The notes beneath the pieces were generated by a model that worked only from the letters and a program-made list of their open reading frames with translations, was not told the DNA's origin and searched no databases. Positions 7,771 through 15,730 of a DNA stretch of 37,253 nucleotides are shown here, in pieces. The DNA is from Megasphaera lornae (GTDB lineage: Bacteria > Bacillota > Negativicutes > Veillonellales > Megasphaeraceae). Position numbers and translations under genes: made by a program. The stretch spans positions 1 to 37,253 of the forward strand of contig NZ_AFIJ01000011.1 in assembly GCF_000214495.1 (NCBI RefSeq), given 5' to 3'. Every line of letters begins with the position of its first letter. The first letter of the stretch is position 1.

Positions 7771-9324
7771 TTATTTTTTTAATCCCATAACCCCTTCATT
7801 GAAAATCCGCGCATCCATGGTCGTGTAGTCTTCAATAATCGGTTTGAAGTCCATCTGAGCCAGAATGTCTTTTTCCACATCAATACCGGGGGCTACTTCC
7901 ATCAATTTTAAACCTTCAGCCGTCAATTTAAACACGCAACGTTCCGTAATATACCAAACATTTTTGCCCATTTGCGCGGCATAAGCGCCGTTAAAAGTAA
8001 CCTGATCAACCGCTTTAATGAATTTTTTCGACTTACCTTCCTGCAAAATCTTCACTTTGCCGTTTTCTACAGCTACCCGCAAACCGCCGTTGGTGAAAGT
8101 ACCGCAAAAATATACATTCGGCGTTTTCTGTGAAATATGTACGAAACCGCCGCATCCGGCAATTCTCGGACCGAAGCGACTCACGTTGATATCGCCGCTT
8201 TCACTGCATTGTGCCAATCCCAAAAAGGCCATATCCAAACCGCCGCCGTCATAAAAATCGAACTGATAATCCTGCGCGACAAACGCTTCCGGATTCCGGG
8301 TAGCGCCGAATTGCGAACCGCCCTGCGGCACACCGCCTAGCGCACCGTTTTCGACAGTCAGCGTAAACCGATCGGAAATTCCTTCTTCGCCGGCGACAGT
8401 AGCTACATATTCCGGTGCCCCTACGCCCAAATTGACGACCACATCATCTTTCAGTGCCAACGCCCCGCGACGACCGATAATCTTCTTCGCATCCAACGGA
8501 ATCATTTCCCCGCCGACACCGGCCGGTACGCGTGCCGCCCCGCTCAAAGACGGATCATATTCACAACCGAAAGCTTGTTCATGATCTGCAGCATCCGCTT
8601 CCACCACATAATCGACGTAAATGCCGGGAATCGTAACCATCCGCGGATCCAGCGAACCGTGTTTGACAACCTTACGGACTTGTACAACCACAATGCCGCC
8701 ACAATTATGAACCGCTTGTGCCACTGTCAAATTTTCCAACGGCGCAATTTCTTCATGCGTCGTAATATTGCCGGCTTCATCGGCATACGTACCGCGCAAA
8801 AAGGCGATTGAAATGGGGAAAGTCGGATAAAACAGCAATTCCTGTCCTTCCACGTGTACTACCTTCACCAAATCTTCCGTAGTCCTTTTGTTCACCCGGC
8901 CGCCGCCGTTACGGGGATCCAGGAAAGTATGCAAGCCGACATCAGTGAACACGCCGATTTTTTTACCGGCAATAGCTCGAAACAAATGGCACATCGTCCC
9001 TTGCGAATAATTGTACGCTTCAATTTTATTGTCAATTGCCAATGCGGCTAAGGCCGGAACGGTTTGATAATGTCCGATAATCAAACGTTTCAGTAATCCT
9101 TCATGAGCTAAATGTTCTCCGGCCACACCTTTACGAGTGCCTTGCGATGCCGAATACAAATACGTTAAATTTTTCGGCGAGCCTGTTTCCAAAAAGCGTT
9201 TTTCCAATGCCTTGGTCAAGGCTTCCGGATGTGAACAGCCCACAAACCCCATGGTCGTCAATGTATCGTTATCTTTTACTAAATTGGCCGCTTCAGCCGC
9301 TGTGATAATTTTCACTTTCCTCAT
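7771..9324 (-). CDS. pct: Propionate CoA-transferase
   Basis: A 517-residue class I CoA-transferase, the same length as Megasphaera elsdenii Pct and very like it from MRKVxIITA to the MGLKK C-terminus. It moves CoA from propionyl-CoA or acetyl-CoA to lactate, giving the lactoyl-CoA that LcdAB dehydrates, and recovers the CoA bond of the product. The catalytic Glu325 is in TLTVENGALGGVP, where the covalent glutamyl-CoA thioester forms; the N-terminal half has FVGCSHPEALTKALEKRF and the GSLDPRMVTIPGIYVDYV block. The frame is open further upstream, but the family start at 9324 is chosen; the weak AGGA and the more distant GAAGGG are the available ribosome sites. It is the first gene of the operon, 40 bases before the VOC gene. 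Confidence 0.93.
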   Translation of the reverse strand: MRKVKIITAAEAANLVKDNDTLTTMGFVGCSHPEALTKALEKRFLETGSPKNLTYLYSASQGTRKGVAGEHLAHEGLLKRLIIGHYQTVPALAALAIDNKIEAYNYSQGTMCHLFRAIAGKKIGVFTDVGLHTFLDPRNGGGRVNKRTTEDLVKVVHVEGQELLFYPTFPISIAFLRGTYADEAGNITTHEEIAPLENLTVAQAVHNCGGIVVVQVRKVVKHGSLDPRMVTIPGIYVDYVVEADAADHEQAFGCEYDPSLSGAARVPAGVGGEMIPLDAKKIIGRRGALALKDDVVVNLGVGAPEYVATVAGEEGISDRFTLTVENGALGGVPQGGSQFGATRNPEAFVAQDYQFDFYDGGGLDMAFLGLAQCSESGDINVSRFGPRIAGCGGFVHISQKTPNVYFCGTFTNGGLRVAVENGKVKILQEGKSKKFIKAVDQVTFNGAYAAQMGKNVWYITERCVFKLTAEGLKLMEVAPGIDVEKDILAQMDFKPIIEDYTTMDARIFNEGVMGLKK

Positions 9325-10018
9325 TGTCCTATCCATCCCTTCAGCGCACCTGCCCCGCCAAAGCCTGTCCTCCACAACCTTCGACTTTGCAGAAATTTTA
9401 CGTGTTGCATTCATAGTCGTATCGGCCGTATGGGGCGTCCGCTTCCCGGTCGCCACATGTTACCGCTCGATTACTAACATGAATGTTATCACCAAAAATT
9501 CATACCGTCAAGGAATAACGGACGGGCAGAGATAGACCTTTTACTCAATTGTCCATGCCTAGTGGTAATACAAAATGAATATCTTAAATTCGCCGTAGGA
9601 ATACATGAACATTTTTTATATAAATTTCCCCATAAACGGCTTGCCGGCTTATGTTTATTTGTGTACCTTTTTAGTGCTATTTATTTTTAATTGGACAAAA
9701 TTTCACAAATATCCGCTTTTATACCCGTTTTCTGACGCATTTGTTCATTTCACCGTTTTCATAACTTTATTTTGCGTTTCGTTCATTTTCTTAATTTTAT
9801 TATGAATAATATGTTATTTTCTTAATTATAAGCTATATCTATATCAATGTAGCATGTCTTTCGTTCGACTATGCGTTTTAGCCATGATGTTTGATAAATT
9901 TTCTCTTCTGCAGCTTTATTCTCTATATTATTTTTTTCATTTTATATATAATTAGTACTTAGCAATACTTGTTTTACTTACTTTTTCTAAAACACCGCAT
10001 ATAAAGGAGGTTTTTTCC
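9325..10018. other. Long intergenic region between pct and aroD
   Basis: This 694-base stretch has two parts. From 9325 to about 9540 the composition is that of the neighbours and probably holds the pct leader and promoter. From about 9600 to 10000 it is strikingly AT-rich with many T-runs. A 66-codon hydrophobic frame at 9605-9805 has no convincing ribosome site and is probably the by-product of T-rich sequence. TATAAT occurs at 9947-9952, about 65 bases before aroD, but without a good -35 box. No RNA gene or clear repeat was recognised. Confidence 0.6.
9483..9511 (-). promoter_or_regulatory. Possible promoter of the acrylate operon
   Basis: On the minus strand TTGACG (9506-9511) is followed after 17 bases by TAACAT (9483-9488), a four-of-six -10 box. 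It would give a leader of about 150 bases before pct. It is the best-spaced pair seen upstream of pct, but the -10 is weak and no operator was recognised. Confidence 0.4.
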
Positions 10019-10762
10019 ATGCTTACCATCGGCTCTCTTGCGTTTCGTCCCCCCTTTCCTAAACTATGTGTGCCCATAACCGCCACATCCCGGGAAGACT
10101 TACAAAGCCAATGTCAGGCCCTGCAACATAGGAAGTATGACTTAATCGAATTCAGATATGACTATTTCGGTGCCGCTATGTCGGCAACACACGTGCATAC
10201 GGTATTAGCAACACTCCGCCGCGAATTGCCGCATGTGCCCCTGCTGTTTACCTTGCGAACGGAAAAAGAAGGCGGCAAATATGCGCTCCCGGAAATCGAA
10301 TATGCCAAAATAACACAAGCGGCCTTAGCCGATGCCGCTGTCGACGCCATTGACCTGGAATACACAATGTCGCCGGCGCTCCGCACGCCCCTCTGCCGAC
10401 AGGCACAAGCCCGTAATCTCCCTGTAATACTCAGCTTTCACAACTTCCGGGAAACCCCGTCGCACGCCTCGGTACAACAACAGTTGGAAGCAATGTATGC
10501 CTGCCGTCCGGCAATAACCAAAGTCGCCTATATGCCGCAAACTCCCCAAGACGTCCTCACTGTCTTTCAATGTTCCCTCCAATTTACCCGCCGCCATCCG
10601 CAGGCCCCGCTTATTGCCTTATCCATGGGCAACTTGGGAAGAATCACACGCATAGGCGGCGCCGTTTTCGGGAGTATAATAACCTTTGCCGACGGTGTCC
10701 GCCCTTCCGCTCCGGGACAATTGCCGGCCGACCTCCTCTATACCCTGCGGGACTATGTATAA
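10019..10762 (+). CDS. aroD: 3-Dehydroquinate dehydratase, type I
   Basis: A 247-residue class I enzyme converting 3-dehydroquinate to 3-dehydroshikimate in the shikimate pathway through a Schiff base. All residues of the Escherichia coli enzyme can be placed with an offset of two: Glu44 and Arg46 (IEFRYDYF), Arg80 (FTLRTEKEGG), His141 (LSFHNFRET), Schiff-base Lys168 (ITKVAYMPQ), Arg211, Ser230 and Gln234 (RPSAPGQLP). AAAGGAGG lies before the ATG. It stands alone, flanked by an AT-rich region and followed at once by a terminator; no other aro gene is in the window, so it may serve quinate or shikimate use as well as biosynthesis. Confidence 0.93.
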   Translation: MLTIGSLAFRPPFPKLCVPITATSREDLQSQCQALQHRKYDLIEFRYDYFGAAMSATHVHTVLATLRRELPHVPLLFTLRTEKEGGKYALPEIEYAKITQAALADAAVDAIDLEYTMSPALRTPLCRQAQARNLPVILSFHNFRETPSHASVQQQLEAMYACRPAITKVAYMPQTPQDVLTVFQCSLQFTRRHPQAPLIALSMGNLGRITRIGGAVFGSIITFADGVRPSAPGQLPADLLYTLRDYV

Positions 10763-10767
10763 CAAAC

Positions 10768-10821
10768 GCGAGACCCTTGCGCCGAAAACTGCGCCTGTAA
10801 GTCTCGCTATTTTCTTATTTT
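10768..10821 (+). terminator. Terminator of aroD
   Basis: GCGAGAC (10768-10774) pairs with GTCTCGC (10801-10807); between them GGCGC-type pairs extend the hairpin, and a T-rich tail follows. It starts six bases after the aroD stop and lies just before the convergent DUF523 gene, which it may also serve. Confidence 0.75.
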
Positions 10822-10839
10822 ATATACATCTTATAGGAA

Positions 10840-11295
10840 TTATAGGAACGGCTGTACAGTTTGTAAAAAACGCGCCACCTGCGTTTCACCGAATACCTGC
10901 ACCCCCATCGCCTGCAATCGTTCCGCCGTCACGCCCTGCCCCGCACACAAACGATGCTGAAAAGAGCCGTCATAAATCCGATCACAGCCACAAGAGGGAC
11001 TTTTTTCTTTAAGTATCGCATACCGGCATTGAAATAATTTTGCCAAATACACGGCCTGCTCAGCCCCTTTTTCATAGGCCGCCGTCACCTCCCGTCCCTG
11101 TGCCGTCAAAATCCGCGAGCCGCATCGTTCCGCCGGTACACGCGGCGTCGGCAAGCCGCCCGCCTGCTCCGGACAGCAGGGAATCCACTGCCAATCATAT
11201 TGCTCGACCAGACGCCGAATAGACGCATAATGACAAATCTTGCCGTCATAGCGGCAATATAATCCCAATAAACACGCACTAATCAAAATACGCAT
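10840..11295 (-). CDS. DUF523 family protein
   Basis: A 151-residue protein of the DUF523 (YbbK-like) family, whose biochemical role is not established. The signature cysteines are present: ISACLLGLYCRYDG at the N-terminus, PCCPEQAGGLPTPRVPAE in the middle and LKEKSPSCGCDRIYDG further on, a set that could bind a metal or an iron-sulfur cluster. The length is that of the stand-alone domain. An upstream in-frame extension is rejected because GGAAGGAG precedes the ATG at 11295. It has no operon partner; it is divergent from the acetolactate synthase gene. Confidence 0.85.
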   Translation of the reverse strand: MRILISACLLGLYCRYDGKICHYASIRRLVEQYDWQWIPCCPEQAGGLPTPRVPAERCGSRILTAQGREVTAAYEKGAEQAVYLAKLFQCRYAILKEKSPSCGCDRIYDGSFQHRLCAGQGVTAERLQAMGVQVFGETQVARFLQTVQPFL

Positions 11296-11337
11296 AAAAA
11301 AACTCCTTCCCTTATTCCATCTTGTAGCACTTAAAAA

Positions 11338-11366
11338 TTGAAAAAAAATGCCGGTCATACTATAAT
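11338..11366 (+). promoter_or_regulatory. Promoter of the acetolactate synthase gene
   Basis: TTGAAA (11338-11343) is followed after exactly 17 bases by a perfect TATAAT (11361-11366), 57 bases before the ATG. AAAGGAGAT is the ribosome site downstream. Confidence 0.85.
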
Positions 11367-11422
11367 ACAAAGAAAGCAATCTACATCACACGGGAACCCC
11401 CCGTATCAAAGGAGATAAACGA

Positions 11423-13084
11423 ATGGCAGAAAGCAAACAAACTCGAACCACTGCAGATTTATTAGTCGAATGTTTAGAAGAAGAAGGTGTCCATTACATA
11501 TTCGGTATACCGGGAGAAGAAAATTTAGCCGTAATGGAAGCCATTTCCCGCTCTAAAATTGAATTTATTACAGTACGCCACGAACAGGGAGCCGCATTTA
11601 TGGCCGACGTTTACGGTCGTTTAACGGGAAAAGCCGGCGTTTGTATGGCCACCTTGGGCCCCGGAGCCACCAACTTAATTACCGGCGTTGCCGATGCCGA
11701 TTGTGACGGTGCCCCGTTAGTCGCCATTTCCGGCCAGGTCGGTACGGACAAAATGCATATTACGGCACATCAATATTTAGATCTGCGTGCCATGTTCGAA
11801 CCCATCACCCGCCGCGCGTATACCGTCGTCCGTCCGGACACGGTGGCGGAAATTACACGTTTGGCCTTTAAGTACGCCGAACGGGAAAAACCCGGCGCCA
11901 CCTTTATCGATTTACCCGTCAATATCAGTAAAATGCCGGTAGGCGAACAGGAACGGCCGTTACGTCATAAAACCATTTTAGCGGAAAAAGCGTTGGATGA
12001 ACAAATTATGGCGGCGGCACATGCCGTTTCCTATGCCAAAAATCCGGTTATCCTGGCAGGCAGCGGCGTCATTCGCAGCGGAGCTTCGGAAGTATTGACA
12101 CAATTTGCGGAAAAACTAAAAATTCCGGTCATCAACACAATGATGGCCAAAGGTGCAATTCCCTTCGACAATCCCTATTCCTTGTGGACAACGGGAATCC
12201 CCATGGCCGATTATCAGACCAAAGTATTGGAAAAAGCCAGTGTCGTCATTGCCATCGGCTATGACATTATCGAATATGCCCCGGCAAAATGGCATGCCAA
12301 CAATGCGGATATTATCCATATCGACACAATGCCGGCCGACATTAACAAAACCTATCAGCCGATTGTGGAAGTCGTCGGCAATATTCCCGATTCGCTCACC
12401 CGTATCATGGAACACGCCGCCCGCTTACAGGAGCCGACCTATGCCCTTTCCATTCGTCGTCGTATGATCGATGAACACAACAGCTATGCCGATGATAAAG
12501 CCTTTCCGGTAAAACCGCAAAAAGCGCTGATCGATTGTCGCAAAGTAATGGGCGAAGATGATATCGTCATTTCCGACGTAGGCGCCAACAAAGTATGGAT
12601 TGCACGCCATTATAACTGCTATAAGCCCAATTCCTGCATCATTTCCAACGGCTTTGCCACCATGGGTATTGCCGTTCCCGGTGCCATTGCCGCCAAATTG
12701 GTGCATCCCGACAAAAAAGTCTTGGCCATTACGGGCGATGCCGGTTTCATGATGAATTGTCAGGAATTCGAAACGGCCCACAGACTGGGAACCAACTTTG
12801 TCACCTTAATTTTCAATGATTGCAGCTACGGCCTGATTAAATGGAAACAAGATATGCAATACGGCCATCATCATTATGTAGACTTTACCAACCCCGATTT
12901 TGTCACCTTTGCCAAAAGCGTCGGTGCTGTCGGGTATCGTATCAATTCTACGGAAGAATTGCTGCCTACGTTGATCAAAGCCTTTAAACAACCCAAACCC
13001 GTCATTATTGACTGCCCCATTGATTATCGTGAAAATTTGAAATTAACGGATCATTTGCGGGAATTAATGAAAACCATAGACTGA
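11423..13084 (+). CDS. alsS: Acetolactate synthase, catabolic type
   Basis: A 553-residue thiamine-diphosphate enzyme that condenses two pyruvates to 2-acetolactate and CO2. The N-terminal domain has YIFGIPGEENLAVMEA and catalytic Glu54 in VRHEQGAAFMADVYGR; GPGATNLITGVADA follows, and the C-terminal cofactor motif runs from GDAGFMMN to LIFND. The C-terminus IIDCPIDYRENLKL is like the catabolic AlsS/BudB type. No small regulatory subunit gene (ilvN) follows, which also favours the catabolic form, although a role in branched-chain amino acid synthesis is possible. No acetolactate decarboxylase gene is adjacent. The gene is transcribed alone, from its own promoter to its own terminator. Confidence 0.85.
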   Translation: MAESKQTRTTADLLVECLEEEGVHYIFGIPGEENLAVMEAISRSKIEFITVRHEQGAAFMADVYGRLTGKAGVCMATLGPGATNLITGVADADCDGAPLVAISGQVGTDKMHITAHQYLDLRAMFEPITRRAYTVVRPDTVAEITRLAFKYAEREKPGATFIDLPVNISKMPVGEQERPLRHKTILAEKALDEQIMAAAHAVSYAKNPVILAGSGVIRSGASEVLTQFAEKLKIPVINTMMAKGAIPFDNPYSLWTTGIPMADYQTKVLEKASVVIAIGYDIIEYAPAKWHANNADIIHIDTMPADINKTYQPIVEVVGNIPDSLTRIMEHAARLQEPTYALSIRRRMIDEHNSYADDKAFPVKPQKALIDCRKVMGEDDIVISDVGANKVWIARHYNCYKPNSCIISNGFATMGIAVPGAIAAKLVHPDKKVLAITGDAGFMMNCQEFETAHRLGTNFVTLIFNDCSYGLIKWKQDMQYGHHHYVDFTNPDFVTFAKSVGAVGYRINSTEELLPTLIKAFKQPKPVIIDCPIDYRENLKLTDHLRELMKTID

Positions 13085-13098
13085 CGTTACCCTATTCC

Positions 13099-13128
13099 AA
13101 AAAGACTGCCTGTCGGCAGTCTTTTTTT
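13099..13128. terminator. Bidirectional terminator between alsS and the secreted-protein gene
   Basis: AAAAAGACTGCC (13099-13110) and GGCAGTCTTTTTTT (13115-13128) form a stem with a four-base loop. The A-run and T-run let it work both for alsS (+) and for the convergent gene ending at 13136 (-). Confidence 0.92.
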
Positions 13129-13135
13129 CATACAG

Positions 13136-13732
13136 TCACTCTTTTCCCTGTTTCAACATGGACAATATGGTTTTTGCGGCTTGCGGAGCATAGCCCTCGG
13201 GAACATACAAAAAAATCGCCCGAATACACTTCCCGTCGGCACGCGCCAAAATATATCCCGCATCTTGAATATCCGTCCCTTCCGCAACCGCCGGATATAA
13301 TACCTTACCTTCCAGCCATAGTCCCTGTTGCCGACAAATATGCAGGGGCACGGTCATATACCCCGCCCCGTCCATACGATGTTGCCATTGTTTTCCCCAC
13401 TGTTGCAACAGGTTGACCGGCGACCCGTGCGGAGCCGCAAATTCATACGTATACAAACGAGCATAATAAAACGAACAATTATCTTTTACCACTATCGAAT
13501 ATACCGCTTGCGGCTCGCTTCCCATAAGCTTCCGACTCCATGCCGCCAAAGAAGGGGAAAGCCGGACGGCAGTACTTCCGGTTTCCTGCAGGCACACATT
13601 TTCCCGTACCGGCACCCGCCCCCACCCTTTCCAAACAGTGTACGGGGTTTCCGCCCGGACACAGACCATGCTGCCGATCCCCAGCAGCAGCGCCAAAGCC
13701 GCACGACATACGGTCGTTTTTATTTGTTTCAC
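13136..13732 (-). CDS. Secreted protein of unknown function
   Basis: A 198-residue protein not recognised as a known family. Residues 1-28 form a signal peptide: a basic start (MKQIKTTVCR), a hydrophobic core (AALALLLGIGSMVCV) and a probable cleavage site at RAETP. The mature part is about 170 residues, with several aromatic residues and two or three cysteines, and no transmembrane segment, so it should be periplasmic or exported. The start codon is GTG at 13732, supported by GGAGGA at good spacing. It is monocistronic and convergent with alsS. The gene content gives no hint about function. Confidence 0.75.
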   Translation of the reverse strand: MKQIKTTVCRAALALLLGIGSMVCVRAETPYTVWKGWGRVPVRENVCLQETGSTAVRLSPSLAAWSRKLMGSEPQAVYSIVVKDNCSFYYARLYTYEFAAPHGSPVNLLQQWGKQWQHRMDGAGYMTVPLHICRQQGLWLEGKVLYPAVAEGTDIQDAGYILARADGKCIRAIFLYVPEGYAPQAAKTILSMLKQGKE

Positions 13733-13820
13733 GCCTATTCCTCCTCCCGTGCATTGCCTTCATTGTAACGAATTATACAAAAGGTGTCAAAAAATAGTGG
13801 CGTCTTTTAGTCATGTATGC

Positions 13821-13826
13821 TATAGT
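13821..13826 (+). promoter_or_regulatory. Extended -10 promoter element of the thioesterase pair
   Basis: TATAGT is preceded by TG at the extended -10 position (TGCTATAGT), 38 bases before the first thioesterase. The -35 region is poor (TGGCGT). Confidence 0.45.
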
Positions 13827-13863
13827 TATATCGTATTGAAATAGGTAAATAGGAGGTTTTATC

Positions 13864-14274
13864 ATGGATTTTGAAGTTCAAAAAAATTCCCGGGCGGAGG
13901 TTTCCGAAAAAGTAACCGACGCTAATACAGCGGTCGCTATGAGTTGCGGAAAATCTCCCGTATATGCGACCCCCGCAATGGTAGCGCTCATGGAAATGGC
14001 CGCCATCCATGCCGTAGATCCGCAATTACCGGAAGGCACCAATACAGTCGGTATTGCCATTGATGTGAAACATCTGTCCGCCTCTCCTGTCGGCATGACC
14101 GTCCGGGCCGAAGCAACGTTAACGGCACAAGATCGTCGTCATTTGACATTTACCATTGAAGCCTTCGATGATGCCGGCCTTATCGGCACCGCTACGCACG
14201 AACGGTTCATTATTGATTCGGCTCCCTTTTTAGCAAAAGCGGAAGCAAAGAAAAAAAATAACACACAGTTATAG
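13864..14274 (+). CDS. FlK-like hot-dog thioesterase, copy 1
   Basis: A 136-residue hot-dog protein of the fluoroacetyl-CoA thioesterase (FlK) family, expected to hydrolyse a short acyl-CoA. The catalytic triad of Streptomyces cattleya FlK (Thr42, Glu50, His76) aligns with Thr36 (PVYATPAMV), Glu44 (ALMEMAAIHA) and His70 (DVKHLSASP), all with the same offset of six. The aromatic lid residue that gives FlK its fluorine selectivity is not evident, so the substrate is probably another small acyl-CoA. AGGAGG precedes the ATG. The second copy follows after 11 bases, so the two are one operon. The basic tail KAEAKKKNNTQL differs from copy 2. Confidence 0.85.
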   Translation: MDFEVQKNSRAEVSEKVTDANTAVAMSCGKSPVYATPAMVALMEMAAIHAVDPQLPEGTNTVGIAIDVKHLSASPVGMTVRAEATLTAQDRRHLTFTIEAFDDAGLIGTATHERFIIDSAPFLAKAEAKKKNNTQL

Positions 14275-14285
14275 GAGGGTTCATT

Positions 14286-14681
14286 ATGGAGTTTACAATT
14301 CGCCCGAATTCACAAGCGGAAGCATCCGAAAAAGTTACCGATAAAAACACGGCCATTGCCATGGGCAGCGGAAAATCACCCGTATATGCAACACCGGCTA
14401 TGGTATCGCTCATGGAAACAGCCGCTATTAAGGCTATTGACCCGCAACTGCCGCCGGGATACAATACAGTAGGAATCGGCATAAAAGTAAAACACCTGTC
14501 CGCCACCCCGTTGGATATGACAGTAACGGCCAAAGCAACCGTTATCGCCCAAGATCGCAAACACTTCGATGTAAAAATTGAAGCCTTCGACGAAGCGGGG
14601 CTCATCGGCACTGCCGAACACGAACGGTTTATTATTGAAAGTCAGCCGTTCCTGGAAAAAGCAAAAGCAAAATTAAAATAA
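14286..14681 (+). CDS. FlK-like hot-dog thioesterase, copy 2
   Basis: A 131-residue paralogue of the preceding gene, alike over nearly the whole length, with the same triad Thr36, Glu44 and His70 (PVYATPAMV, SLMETAAIKA, KVKHLSATP). Loops differ, for example PPGYNTVGIGIKVKH here against PEGTNTVGIAIDVKH in copy 1, so the two could form a heterodimer or have different acyl preferences. ATAGGAGGG lies before the ATG. It ends the operon, with a strong terminator after it. The gene pair lies next to, but faces, the methylmalonyl-CoA decarboxylase genes, which suggests a role in short acyl-CoA balance; that is inference. Confidence 0.85.
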   Translation: MEFTIRPNSQAEASEKVTDKNTAIAMGSGKSPVYATPAMVSLMETAAIKAIDPQLPPGYNTVGIGIKVKHLSATPLDMTVTAKATVIAQDRKHFDVKIEAFDEAGLIGTAEHERFIIESQPFLEKAKAKLK

Positions 14682-14700
14682 CCGATCTGTGCGGTTTTCC

Positions 14701-14740
14701 GCCGGACAGGGACGTATATACGTCCTTGTCCGGCTTTTTT
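14701..14740 (+). terminator. Terminator of the thioesterase operon
   Basis: GCCGGACAGGGACG and CGTCCTTGTCCGGC form a stem of about 14 pairs (one G-T pair) around a TATATA loop at 14701-14734, followed by six T. Confidence 0.93.
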
Positions 14741-14806
14741 ATACCTCCCGCGTCTCTCGATCCCCGGTACCGCCGCTGAAAATTCCCCGCTCCCCACACT
14801 GATACC

Positions 14807-14846
14807 AAAAGAGAGGAACAAAAGAAAACCTTCTCTTGTTCCTCTC
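14807..14846 (-). terminator. Terminator of the mmd operon
   Basis: GAGAGGAACAA (14811-14821) pairs with TTGTTCCTCTC (14836-14846); on the minus strand TTTTGG follows the stem. It lies 16 bases after the mmdC stop and back to back with the thioesterase terminator. Confidence 0.8.
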
Positions 14847-14862
14847 CGATACAGGCCGGGAA

Positions 14863-15288
14863 TCATTTTAAAACGACTAAAATATCTCCCGTTTTTACAC
14901 TGTCTCCCACTTGCACCCGCAATTCGACAATCGTACCGTCTTGCGGTGCCGTAATATCATTCTGCATTTTCATTGCTTCCAAAACCACGACTACATCACC
15001 GCGTGCAACCGTTTGCCCGGGTTCCGCTTTCAACGCCGAAATCTTTCCCGGCATAGGCGCTTTAATCGTAGGCGCCCCTTCGGGCAACGGTTCCTTCGGA
15101 GCCGTTGCCGCCGGTGCTTTCACCGCGGCCGGTGTTACCGCCGGAGCGGCACTGACCGGCGTTGCCGCCGGAACGGCACTTGCAGACGTTGCCGCCGCAG
15201 GGACGGGAGCCGCCGCAGTTACCGAACCGATTTCTTCCACTTCCACCTCATATGATTGTCCGTTTACCGTTACTTTAAACTTTTTCAT
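14863..15288 (-). CDS. mmdC: Biotin carrier subunit of an acyl-CoA decarboxylase
   Basis: A 141-residue biotin carrier protein. The C-terminal biotinyl domain (about residues 73-141) has Lys107 in VLEAMKMQND, the site of biotin attachment, and APMPGKISALK at its start. The N-terminus MKKFKVTVNGQSYEVEVEE is typical for the gamma subunit of sodium-pumping decarboxylases, and the middle is a flexible Ala/Pro-rich linker (about 23-70) that lets biotin swing between the carboxyltransferase and the membrane pump. AGGAGG precedes the ATG at 15288. It is the last gene of mmdA-mmdD-mmdC; mmdB, normally next, is not present. Confidence 0.88.
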   Translation of the reverse strand: MKKFKVTVNGQSYEVEVEEIGSVTAAAPVPAAATSASAVPAATPVSAAPAVTPAAVKAPAATAPKEPLPEGAPTIKAPMPGKISALKAEPGQTVARGDVVVVLEAMKMQNDITAPQDGTIVELRVQVGDSVKTGDILVVLK

Positions 15289-15319
15289 TCCAATCCTCCT
15301 GAACCCCACTCTGCCGATG

Positions 15320-15712
15320 TTATCGCATACGGGCTATACGCCCGGCTATAATCCATTTTTTGGAACGCCGCCGTGTGTGTCGGACGGCACGAATTGCCGT
15401 CGGTACATATCCGCAGGCCGTTACTGCCGCCATAATCACGGCGACCGTTTCCGGCGGTACCCCCGCTTCCACCTGCGGTACCATAGGGGGCACAGCGGTT
15501 GTCGCCGCTTTCGACGGCACCGGCGCAGACTCCGGTTCCGGCACCTGCACCGCTTCCGGTACCGTTGCCGTTTTTCTTTCCGTGCAGGCCGCCGTCCGCA
15601 ATTCTTCATTCTCTCTTTCTACCGCCCGTAACCGTTTTCCGAGAACCGCCACTTGTTTTCCCAAACAGATCAGCGCGATGATGACCGGAATCCATACCAT
15701 GCGTTCTATCAT
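15320..15712 (-). CDS. mmdD: Small membrane subunit of the decarboxylase (delta/OadG type)
   Basis: A 130-residue protein with the layout of the small membrane-anchor subunit of sodium-pumping decarboxylases. One N-terminal membrane segment (MVWIPVIIALICLGKQVAVL, residues 5-24) is followed by a charged helix, a Pro/Ala/Val linker (about 48-83) and a C-terminal element PPETVAVIMAAVTACGY followed by basic residues RRRSKKWIIAGRIARMR, which in this family holds the alpha subunit on the complex. The sequence is poorly conserved, so the call rests on layout and position, 18 bases after mmdA and 31 before mmdC. GGGGAGG precedes the ATG. Confidence 0.75.
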   Translation of the reverse strand: MIERMVWIPVIIALICLGKQVAVLGKRLRAVERENEELRTAACTERKTATVPEAVQVPEPESAPVPSKAATTAVPPMVPQVEAGVPPETVAVIMAAVTACGYVPTAIRAVRHTRRRSKKWIIAGRIARMR

Positions 15713-15730
15713 ACGATCTCGCCTCCCCTG

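Noticed and set aside
9605-9805. Small hydrophobic protein of 66 codons in the pct-aroD gap
   Set aside because: T-rich DNA gives Phe- and Leu-rich frames by chance; no ribosome site is present and no partner is near. It is kept only as part of the gap description.
13772-13790. TTGACA and TATAAT near the secreted-protein gene, minus strand
   Set aside because: The two boxes are only seven bases apart, so they cannot act as one promoter; TATAAT alone may still contribute.
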